The notes below the pieces were generated by a model. The model was not told where the DNA came from. It ran no database searches and worked only from the letters and a program-made list of their open reading frames with translations. DNA of 20,155 nt from CAZXEU01 sp964639665 (GTDB lineage: Bacteria; Bacteroidota; Rhodothermia; Rhodothermales; Bin80): contig CAZXEU010000171.1 in assembly GCA_964639665.1 (NCBI GenBank), positions 1 through 20,155 on the forward strand, read 5' to 3'. Positions 1-7,055 of the stretch are shown here, in pieces (positions within the stretch are counted from its first letter, which is position 1; each line of letters opens with the position of its first letter). The translations under genes and the position numbers were made by a program.

Positions 1-1
1 C

Positions 2-1831
2 AAGACGGCCATTGCCGAGGGACTCGCCATGCGCATTACGCAGCGCAAGGTATCCCGCACGCTTTACGATAAGCGCATCGTCACGCTTGATCTTGCCGGG
101 CTGGTCGCCGGCACCAAGTACCGGGGCCAGTTCGAGGAGCGCATGAAGGCGGTAATGAATGAGCTCGAGAAGACGCCCGATGTCATTCTCTTCATCGACG
201 AGCTGCATACCATTGTGGGAGCCGGCGGCGCTTCCGGCTCGCTCGATGCCTCGAACATGTTCAAGCCCGCTCTCGCGCGAGGAGAAATCCAGTGCATCGG
301 AGCCACTACGCTGGATGAATACCGCCAGTACATAGAAAAGGACGGAGCGCTGGACCGCCGCTTCCAGAAGATCATGGTGGATCCTTCCACAGCCAGCGAA
401 ACGGTCGACATCCTGTTCAAGATCAAGGACCGCTACGAAGAACACCATGGCGTCTCGTACACGGATGATGCCCTGCGGCTTGCCGTCGCACTTTCAGAGC
501 GCTACATCACGGATCGCTACCTTCCCGACAAGGCCATCGACGTCATTGACGAGGCAGGGGCCCGCGTTCACCTGGGCAACATCCGGGTGCCGCAGGTGAT
601 TCTCGAACTGGAAGAAGAGATCGAGGCGACGCGCCAGGAGAAGACCCACGTGGTCAAGAGCCAGCGCTTCGAGGAAGCTGCCCGGCTCCGGGACAAGGAG
701 AAGAAGCTCCTCGAGCAACTTGCCGATGCCAAGCGTGATTGGGAGACCACCGCGGAGAGTGAAGTCCACGCCGTCACGGATGTGGATATTTCCGAGGTAG
801 TGGCCATGATCACGGGCATACCCGTGGACAGAATCGCGGAGCCGGAGCAGATCAAGCTCATGCAGATGGAAAAGGCCCTCTGCAAGCGGGTTATCGGCCA
901 GGACGAACCCATTGCAAAGCTGGCCAAGGCCATTCGGCGCACCCGCGCCGGACTGAAGGATCCGCGCCGCCCCATCGGCAGCTTCATCTTCCTTGGCCCC
1001 ACGGGCGTGGGCAAGACGGAACTGGCCAAGGTGCTGACCGAATACCTCTTCGATACCGAAGAGGCGCTCGTGCGCGTTGACATGAGCGAATACATGGAGA
1101 AGTTCTCCGTGAGCCGCCTGGTCGGCGCACCACCGGGTTATGTGGGCTACGAAGAGGGCGGGCAGCTAACGGAAAAGGTACGCCGCAAGCCTTACTCGGT
1201 CGTTCTCCTGGACGAAATCGAAAAGGCTCACCCGGACGTTTTCAATGTCCTCTTGCAGGTGCTGGATGACGGCATACTGACCGACGGCTCCGGGCGGAGG
1301 GTAGACTTCCGCAACACGATCATCATCATGACGAGCAACATCGGGGCTCGGGACATCAAGAATATTGGCAAGGGCATCGGATTTGCCCAGTCCCAGGAAA
1401 CCTTCAGCTACAAGGTGATGAAGAGCACCGTTGAAGAGGCGCTCAAGCGGGTATTCAATCCCGAGTTCCTCAACCGTGTCGACGACGTCATCGTGTTCCA
1501 TTCGCTTGAGAGAAAGCACATTTTCGAGATTATCTCACTGATGACGAAGGACTTGTTTGAAAGGGCCACGAGCATGGGCATGGAGCTGGTGCTGGAGACG
1601 TCAGCGAAGGAATTTCTTGTGGGCAAGGGCTTCGACGTCAAGTTTGGCGCGCGTCCGCTCCGCCGAGCAATCCAGCGCTACGTCGAGGATCCCCTTGCCG
1701 AGGCCATTCTTAGCCAGAATCTGAGCGAAGGGGACCACATCAGCGTATCATTCGAGGACGGGGACGAGCTTAAGATCGAAACCCGAAAGCTGGACAAGGA
1801 AGCCTCTCCGGAAGAGGGTGCGGTAGATTAG
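2..1831 (+). CDS. clpC: ATP-dependent Clp protease ATP-binding subunit ClpC (5' partial)
   Basis: This is a Hsp100 AAA+ unfoldase that feeds substrates to the ClpP peptidase in the cytoplasm. The gene is cut by the window edge. The open frame starts at base 2 inside the first Walker A (KTAIAEGLA follows the missing GxxGxG), so the N-terminal repeat domain is absent. Visible in order are the D1 Walker B (LFIDELHT, about 187-210), a short coiled UVR-like middle segment (about 601-740), the D2 Walker A (GPTGVGKTELAK, about 990-1025), the D2 Walker B (VVLLDEIEKAH, about 1198-1230), an IGF loop (1376-1384) of the kind that docks on ClpP, and the sensor-2 region (GARPLRRAIQRYVEDPLAEA, about 1648-1707). 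The short middle domain and the IGF loop favour ClpC over the disaggregase ClpB. The acidic C-terminal tail is not diagnostic. A 55-bp gap separates it from tyrA. Confidence 0.96.
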   Translation, partial: KTAIAEGLAMRITQRKVSRTLYDKRIVTLDLAGLVAGTKYRGQFEERMKAVMNELEKTPDVILFIDELHTIVGAGGASGSLDASNMFKPALARGEIQCIGATTLDEYRQYIEKDGALDRRFQKIMVDPSTASETVDILFKIKDRYEEHHGVSYTDDALRLAVALSERYITDRYLPDKAIDVIDEAGARVHLGNIRVPQVILELEEEIEATRQEKTHVVKSQRFEEAARLRDKEKKLLEQLADAKRDWETTAESEVHAVTDVDISEVVAMITGIPVDRIAEPEQIKLMQMEKALCKRVIGQDEPIAKLAKAIRRTRAGLKDPRRPIGSFIFLGPTGVGKTELAKVLTEYLFDTEEALVRVDMSEYMEKFSVSRLVGAPPGYVGYEEGGQLTEKVRRKPYSVVLLDEIEKAHPDVFNVLLQVLDDGILTDGSGRRVDFRNTIIIMTSNIGARDIKNIGKGIGFAQSQETFSYKVMKSTVEEALKRVFNPEFLNRVDDVIVFHSLERKHIFEIISLMTKDLFERATSMGMELVLETSAKEFLVGKGFDVKFGARPLRRAIQRYVEDPLAEAILSQNLSEGDHISVSFEDGDELKIETRKLDKEASPEEGAVD

Positions 1832-1857
1832 TAGTCATCCAATTTGTGCAGCGCGCG

Positions 1858-1879
1858 CCGGCGTATGATCGTCCGCCGG
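1858..1879 (+). promoter_or_regulatory. Inverted repeat with a TATGAT hexamer in its loop, upstream of tyrA
   Basis: CCGGCG (1858-1863) and CGCCGG (1874-1879) form a perfect 6-bp inverted repeat around a 10-base loop that begins with TATGAT (1864-1869), a good -10-like hexamer. A TTGTGC at 1844-1849 is a possible -35, but the 14-bp spacing is short. The repeat ends 7 bases before the tyrA ATG. It could be a promoter or operator for tyrA-gcvT-ftsK-purE, or a clpC terminator without a U-tract. The sequence alone does not decide. Confidence 0.3.
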
Positions 1880-1886
1880 ACAGGCC

Positions 1887-2987
1887 ATGATCGAACGAAT
1901 TGCCGTTGTGGGCATGGGCCTCATTGGAGGCTCCCTTGCCCTGGCATGGAAGGAGCGGCGGGAAGACCTCACGCTGGTGGGTCATGATGTCCCCGATGTC
2001 CTCGAAAAGGCCGTGCGCAGGGGGATGATCGACCACGCCGCCGCTTCGGTGCAGGACGCCGTGTGCGGAGCCGACCTGGTGGTTCTGTCCGTGCCCCTAG
2101 ACGCCATGCGCCCCTTGCTGGAGCAAGTGGCGCCACACCTCGAACCCGGCGCCGTGGTGACGGACGTGGGCTCGGTTAAGATGCCCGTCCTCCGGGAAGC
2201 AAGGCGCTTGCTGCCACGCGCCAATGCGTTCGTGGGAGGCCATCCCATGGCTGGCTCGGAAAAGGGCGGCATTTCGAGTGCCGACGCATTCCTTTTCGAA
2301 AACGCGGCCTACGTACTCTGTCCGCCGCTAGGCCAGGAAAGCGAGCCTTGGTTGGAACAGTACGCCCCGCTGGTCGAGGTGATAGAAGCCACGGGTGCGC
2401 GCGTGTTTCCTCTTGCCGCAGAATTGCACGACCGCATTGCCGCCAGCATCAGCCACCTGCCCCAGATCGTGGCTACGGCTCTCATGAGGCTTGTGAGCGA
2501 ACAGCGGGACAAGGCCTTCACGCAGCTGGCCGCGGGAGGCTTCAGGGACATGACCCGGATTGCCTCCTCTCCCTTTGCCATGTGGGATCCCATCCTGGAC
2601 GCAAACAGGAAGCCGATAATGGATGCTCTCAGTGCTTTCGGGGATATACTCTCGGAGTATGCACGAGCGCTGGAGCGTAGGGATTCCGGTACGCTGTGCC
2701 GGGCTTTTGCTGCCGCGCGCAGCCTTCGGGATGCCATCCCAAGGGACAGCCGGGGCTTTCTGTATCCGCTGAGCGACATTTACGTCTACGCCGAAGACAA
2801 GCCCGGCGTACTGGCCCATATTACAGGCACCCTCTTTCAGGACGGCATCAGTATCAAGGACATCGCACTGCTGCGTATTCGGGAAGGTACGGGAGGCGCA
2901 TTTCGGCTGAGCTTCGAGAACGATCAGGTGGCGGAGGCCGCCGTCGTGTCGCTGGGCAAGGCCGGGTGCCGCGCCCAAAGACTCTGA
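1887..2987 (+). CDS. tyrA: Prephenate dehydrogenase with C-terminal ACT domain
   Basis: This enzyme converts prephenate to 4-hydroxyphenylpyruvate with NAD(P)+ in the cytoplasm, the dehydrogenase step of tyrosine synthesis. The 366-residue product begins with a Rossmann dinucleotide-binding motif (VVGMGLIGGS, residues 7-16). It has the family signature GGHPMAGSEKGG, with the catalytic-type histidine at about residue 119, and a helical dehydrogenase domain containing SHLPQIVATAL. It ends with an ACT-like domain (about residues 297-366, containing EDKPGVLAHITGTL), the module that commonly senses tyrosine in this family. There is no chorismate mutase fusion. The ATG at 1887 directly precedes the Rossmann strand, so the start is secure although no Shine-Dalgarno is evident. 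The gene ends 7 bp before gcvT and probably opens the tyrA-gcvT-ftsK-purE unit. Confidence 0.95.
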   Translation: MIERIAVVGMGLIGGSLALAWKERREDLTLVGHDVPDVLEKAVRRGMIDHAAASVQDAVCGADLVVLSVPLDAMRPLLEQVAPHLEPGAVVTDVGSVKMPVLREARRLLPRANAFVGGHPMAGSEKGGISSADAFLFENAAYVLCPPLGQESEPWLEQYAPLVEVIEATGARVFPLAAELHDRIAASISHLPQIVATALMRLVSEQRDKAFTQLAAGGFRDMTRIASSPFAMWDPILDANRKPIMDALSAFGDILSEYARALERRDSGTLCRAFAAARSLRDAIPRDSRGFLYPLSDIYVYAEDKPGVLAHITGTLFQDGISIKDIALLRIREGTGGAFRLSFENDQVAEAAVVSLGKAGCRAQRL

Positions 2988-2994
2988 AGTCACC

Positions 2995-4092
2995 ATGCGC
3001 AAAACCATCCTCCATTCCCGCCACCTGGCACTGGGTGCCCGCATGACAGATTTTGCAGGATTTGCCATGCCGCTGCAATATAGCGGCATCGTGGACGAGC
3101 ACATGGCCGTGCGGTCCGCCGCCGGACTGTTTGATGTCAGCCACATGGGCGAGATTTTCGTTCGAGGGCCGCAGGCCTTCAGCTTCGTGCAACACCTGGT
3201 AACCAATGATGTGGGCCGGCTGGTCGATGGCGCCGCGCTGTACACTGTCATGTGCAATCAGGAAGGGGGCGTTCTGGACGATCTGCTTGTGTACAGGCTA
3301 AAGAGTGATGCCTATCTGCTCGTGGTAAATGCCGCAAATACGGCCGCAGATTTCGCGTGGATGCAGGCAAACAACCCGATGGATGCTGAGCTGTACGACA
3401 CGTCGGACCTTATCGCGCTCGTTGCGCTGCAGGGACCGCGTTCCGCCGAGATCCTGGCGCTGCTTACGAATCTGGATGTGACCGGGCTGGCCTTCTATCG
3501 CTTCTTGCGTCCGGCGCCAGGCTCGTTTCTGGGCTGCGAAAAGGCCATCATATCGCGGACGGGATACACGGGAGAATTCGGTTTCGAGCTCTACTGCGAG
3601 ACCGCAAGTGCGCCCCGCGTCTGGGACGCAGTGCTCGAAGCAGGCAAGCCTCTGGGCCTCCGGCCTGCCGGACTTGGCGCCCGGGATACGCTCAGGCTGG
3701 AAAGCGGCTTCTGCCTTTACGGCCAGGACCTGACCGCAGAGACCAATCCGTACGAGGCGCGGCTTGGCTGGGTGGTTAAACTGGAAAAGGGAGCGTTCAT
3801 CGGCCACAGCGCACTGCGCGATGCGAAGGAGCATGGCGCCTCTCGTCACCTGGTGGGCCTCCTTGCCCTGGAGCGCGGCATACCGCGCCCGGGGCAGCGC
3901 GTCTTGTCGGCAGATCAGCGTGTGGTCGGCCGCATTACGAGCGGCAGCCAGTCGCCCGTATTGCAAAAGGGTATCGCCTTGGCGTACGTTCAGCGCGGGC
4001 ATACTGCCGTCGGCGCGGAACTGGTCGTCATGGGGCGTCGTGGCCGAAACCTGGCCGTACGCGTAGTGCGCCCGCCGTTCAACAAAGGCTGA
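2995..4092 (+). CDS. gcvT: Glycine cleavage system T protein (aminomethyltransferase)
   Basis: GcvT transfers the methylene carbon from aminomethylated H protein to tetrahydrofolate, giving 5,10-methylene-THF and ammonia. The 365-residue product has the usual family length. It opens with a typical GcvT start (LGARMTDFAGFAMPLQYSGI) followed by HMAVRSAAGLFDVSHMGEI. It carries GGVLDDLLVYRL with the conserved aspartate pair (residues 95-96), then RTGYTGEFGFELY, and the GARDTLRLESGFCLYGQDL segment. The C-terminal barrel contains GRITSGSQSPVL. gcvH and gcvP are not in the window, so the other subunits must lie elsewhere. It sits 7 bp after tyrA and 20 bp before ftsK, which suggests cotranscription without a pathway link. 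The one-carbon unit it makes joins the same folate pool served by the cyclo-ligase gene at 15979. Confidence 0.96.
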   Translation: MRKTILHSRHLALGARMTDFAGFAMPLQYSGIVDEHMAVRSAAGLFDVSHMGEIFVRGPQAFSFVQHLVTNDVGRLVDGAALYTVMCNQEGGVLDDLLVYRLKSDAYLLVVNAANTAADFAWMQANNPMDAELYDTSDLIALVALQGPRSAEILALLTNLDVTGLAFYRFLRPAPGSFLGCEKAIISRTGYTGEFGFELYCETASAPRVWDAVLEAGKPLGLRPAGLGARDTLRLESGFCLYGQDLTAETNPYEARLGWVVKLEKGAFIGHSALRDAKEHGASRHLVGLLALERGIPRPGQRVLSADQRVVGRITSGSQSPVLQKGIALAYVQRGHTAVGAELVVMGRRGRNLAVRVVRPPFNKG

Positions 4093-4112
4093 ATCAGTCT
4101 GCCGGTGTCTCC

Positions 4113-6524
4113 ATGCCAAGTCGCAAAAAGAAAAAGACCAAGACAGAGGGCCGAAAAAGGCGCCGCCTGGCAGAGGTAGCGGGGATCCTGGTCATGGTCG
4201 CCGGAGCCCTCCTGACGCTCGCCGTCATCTCCTATGCGCCCGCGGACGATGCCATTGTCCGTGACAACACCTTCGGCGAAATCCTCTTTCCGGCCAGTGA
4301 AGAAGAGGTAGCCAATGCTTTCGGAAGGGCCGGAGCCTTTCTGGCCCTGATGCTGGTGCCCGGGTTTTTCGGCTATGCGACTGTCCTGCTGACGCTGCTG
4401 ACCATTCTGTGGGGCTACGTTCTTCTGCGCCACCGACGGCCTCGGAAACTTTGGCGCATTACCCTGGTGGCGCTGGTAACCATGGTCGTGGGGGCCAGCC
4501 TGCTGGACTGGGCAGGGGTCGTGGCGCAGGCGGACATGGGTGCCTGGTCGGGCGCTTTGGGGGCAGGACTGTCGGACTGGGCCCGATTGGCCTTCGGCAC
4601 CTGGGGCGCGCTGGTTCTCCTCTTGCTGGTGGAAGCAACCATGCTGTTTTCCCTTGCCGACCGTGACATTCAGCGGTCCCTGGACGGCATCGAGAAGATA
4701 GGGCCGGCGCTAAGGCGCGCCGCGGCCGCAGCGGGCAATGCCTGGAAGGAGCGCCGGCAGAAGCTCCGCGACCGGGCCGCACTAGAACGCACGGCCGAGA
4801 AGCGAACCTGGGAGGAGCTGGAACCGGGCGAAGCCTCTGCTGCCGAGCCCGAAAGAACCAATGTGAACGCTGAACGCCCTCCGGACGGCCCCCATCCCGC
4901 GCAGGCAACGGCGGACAAGCCGGAGACGCGCCCGGACAGTGGCAGCGAGCCCGATGCTTCCGTAGCCAGTGTCACGTTAACCGTAACCGGGCAAATCGAC
5001 GAGGAAAGGGCCGACGATATTGCTCGCGACGGCACGGACGCCGCCGTTCCGTACACTTTTCCCTCGATCGACCTGCTCCAGGTGCCGGATGCAGACGGCC
5101 ACGTCATCGACTACGAAGAACTGGAGGAAAACAAGCAAAAGCTGCTGGACAAGCTGGCCGTCTACAAGATCGAGATCACCAACATCAACGCCATTGTCGG
5201 CCCGACGGTCACGCTGTACGAGCTCACGCCAGCGCCCGGCGTAAAGATCAGCCGGATCAAGAGCCTGGAAGACGATGTCGCCATGGCCATGGCAGCGCGC
5301 GGCATTCGCATGATCGCGCCCATACCGGGCAAGTCGGTCGTTGGCGTCGAAGTTGCCAATCGCCACCGAGAGCTGGTACGGCTTCACTCCATACTGGGAA
5401 CCGCCAAGTTCCGCGATGCGAAGATGGAATTGCCGGTGGCCCTAGGCAAGACCATCGAGGGGGAGGTCTTCCTGCAGGACCTGGCCAAGATGCCCCACCT
5501 GCTGATTGCCGGCGCTACAGGCTCCGGCAAGTCCGTCGGCATAAACACACTGATCGGAGGCTTGCTGTACTCCTGCCATCCGGAAAACCTGAAGTTCGTG
5601 ATGGTGGACCCCAAGAAGATCGAGCTTCAGCAGTACCGTGCGCTCTACGAGCACTACCTGGCCGTGCCACCTGATGGGGACGAGGCCATCATCACGGAAG
5701 TAGCCGACGCGCTGGAGGTGCTCAAGGCATGCGAGCGGGAAATGGAGTGCCGATACAACCTGCTCTCGGACGCGCGCGTGCGCGGCATCAAGGATTACAA
5801 TCAGTACTTCCGCGAAGGCCGGCTCAATGCCGAAAAGGGACACAAGCACCTGCCGTACATCGTGGTCATCGTGGACGAGCTTGCGGACCTCATGATGACA
5901 GCGGGCAAGGACATCGAGGCGCCCATTGCACGCCTTGCCCAAATGGCACGGGCAATCGGCATCCACCTGGTCCTGGCCACGCAGCGTCCCTCCGTGGACG
6001 TGATCACGGGCCTGATCAAGGCCAATTTTCCGTCCAGGGTAGCATTCCAGGTAGCCTCCAAGTTTGATGCACGCACCATCCTGGACCAGAACGGCGCGGA
6101 ACGCCTGGTCGGCAACGGCGACATGCTCTACATGAGCGGCAGCCGGCTCATGAGGCTGCAGGGTCCTTTCGTGTCCGTATCCGAAGTGGATGCCCTGATG
6201 GACTACATCAGCGCCCAGCCCGGCCCGGGGCCGTACATGCTCCCCGAACCTGAGGAAGACGCCAACTCGGGCAGCACGGCATCCGGGCCCGAGCCCGGCG
6301 ACGATATTGACGAGCTGTTCGAGGAGGCCGCGCGCATCATCGTTCGCAGCCAGCAAGGGTCGGTTTCGCTGCTGCAGCGCAAGCTTTCAGTCGGCTACAC
6401 GCGGGCCGCAAGAATTGTCGACCAGCTGGAAGATGCGGGTATCGTGGGAGCGTTTGTAGGCTCCAAGGCACGGGAAGTGCTTGTGCCTGATGAATTGGCT
6501 TTAGACCAACTACTGAAGAACTAG
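4113..6524 (+). CDS. ftsK: DNA translocase FtsK (SpoIIIE/FtsK family)
   Basis: FtsK is a septum-anchored, ATP-driven double-stranded DNA pump that clears chromosome termini at division. The 803-residue protein starts with a very basic tail (RKKKKTKTEGRKRRR). An N-terminal membrane domain follows, with hydrophobic segments at about residues 20-43, 73-107 (probably one or two passes), 115-133 and 163-185. A charged Pro/Glu-rich linker runs to about residue 310. The motor domain has Walker A GATGSGKS (residues 467-474) and Walker B VVIVDELADLMM (about 583-594), with the family segment LATQRPSVDVITG in between. The C-terminal winged-helix gamma domain (about 733-800, SLLQRKLSVGYTRAARIVDQ) reads orienting sequences in known homologues. 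The linker is much shorter than in E. coli FtsK. It lies 20 bp after gcvT and 15 bp before purE. Confidence 0.97.
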   Translation: MPSRKKKKTKTEGRKRRRLAEVAGILVMVAGALLTLAVISYAPADDAIVRDNTFGEILFPASEEEVANAFGRAGAFLALMLVPGFFGYATVLLTLLTILWGYVLLRHRRPRKLWRITLVALVTMVVGASLLDWAGVVAQADMGAWSGALGAGLSDWARLAFGTWGALVLLLLVEATMLFSLADRDIQRSLDGIEKIGPALRRAAAAAGNAWKERRQKLRDRAALERTAEKRTWEELEPGEASAAEPERTNVNAERPPDGPHPAQATADKPETRPDSGSEPDASVASVTLTVTGQIDEERADDIARDGTDAAVPYTFPSIDLLQVPDADGHVIDYEELEENKQKLLDKLAVYKIEITNINAIVGPTVTLYELTPAPGVKISRIKSLEDDVAMAMAARGIRMIAPIPGKSVVGVEVANRHRELVRLHSILGTAKFRDAKMELPVALGKTIEGEVFLQDLAKMPHLLIAGATGSGKSVGINTLIGGLLYSCHPENLKFVMVDPKKIELQQYRALYEHYLAVPPDGDEAIITEVADALEVLKACEREMECRYNLLSDARVRGIKDYNQYFREGRLNAEKGHKHLPYIVVIVDELADLMMTAGKDIEAPIARLAQMARAIGIHLVLATQRPSVDVITGLIKANFPSRVAFQVASKFDARTILDQNGAERLVGNGDMLYMSGSRLMRLQGPFVSVSEVDALMDYISAQPGPGPYMLPEPEEDANSGSTASGPEPGDDIDELFEEAARIIVRSQQGSVSLLQRKLSVGYTRAARIVDQLEDAGIVGAFVGSKAREVLVPDELALDQLLKN

Positions 6525-6539
6525 ACCGGCAAACACGTC

Positions 6540-7049
6540 ATGACCAATTCGACGCCCCCCCTCGTGGGCATAGTAATGGGCAGCGATTCCGACCTGCCCG
6601 TGATGCGCAAGGCAGCAGACATCCTCGCCTCGTTTGACGTTCCCTTCGAATTGCGCGTCATGTCCGCGCATCGAACGCCGGATGAGGCACACACCTACGC
6701 GAAGACGGCCCACACGCGGGGCCTGAAGGTGCTGATAGCCGGGGCTGGCGTGGCTGCGCACCTGGGAGGCGTCATGGCGGCGGGCACTCCGCTCCCGGTG
6801 CTGGGTGTTCCCATCGCCTCCGGTGCGCTGAAGGGCCTCGACGCCCTCCTTGCCACGGTGCAGATGCCCAGTGGCATTCCGGTCGGGACGCTGGCCATCG
6901 ATGGTTCCAAGAACGCCGCGCTGCTCGCGGTGCAGATCCTGGCCACGTCTGACCGGCACCTCCTGCAGCGCGTATTGGATTACAAGGCTGCCATGGTTGA
7001 CCAAGTGCACGCCAAGAACGCACGCGCACAGGAAGAAATGTCGCGCTAG
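6540..7049 (+). CDS. purE: 5-(carboxyamino)imidazole ribonucleotide mutase, class I PurE
   Basis: PurE isomerises N5-CAIR to 4-carboxy-AIR in de novo purine synthesis. The 169-residue product has the class I signatures in order: GSDSD (residues 14-18), SAHRTP (42-47, with the catalytic histidine), and a glycine-rich loop (AGAGVAAHLGGV, about 67-78). These are followed by the active-site stretch LDALLATVQMPSGIPV and AIDGSKNAALLA. The length is normal for a stand-alone enzyme, with no fusion to PurK. The partner purK is not visible here. The gene starts 15 bp after ftsK with no clear Shine-Dalgarno. It ends 6 bp from the stop codon of the convergent GWxTD gene, leaving no room for a separate terminator. 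Confidence 0.97.
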   Translation: MTNSTPPLVGIVMGSDSDLPVMRKAADILASFDVPFELRVMSAHRTPDEAHTYAKTAHTRGLKVLIAGAGVAAHLGGVMAAGTPLPVLGVPIASGALKGLDALLATVQMPSGIPVGTLAIDGSKNAALLAVQILATSDRHLLQRVLDYKAAMVDQVHAKNARAQEEMSR

Positions 7050-7055
7050 CGACCC

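Noticed and set aside
5442..6356. 304-codon open frame on the minus strand within ftsK
   Set aside because: It lies fully opposite the FtsK motor domain, whose Walker motifs are intact. Its translation is His/Val/Asp-rich with no motif, as expected for a shadow frame.
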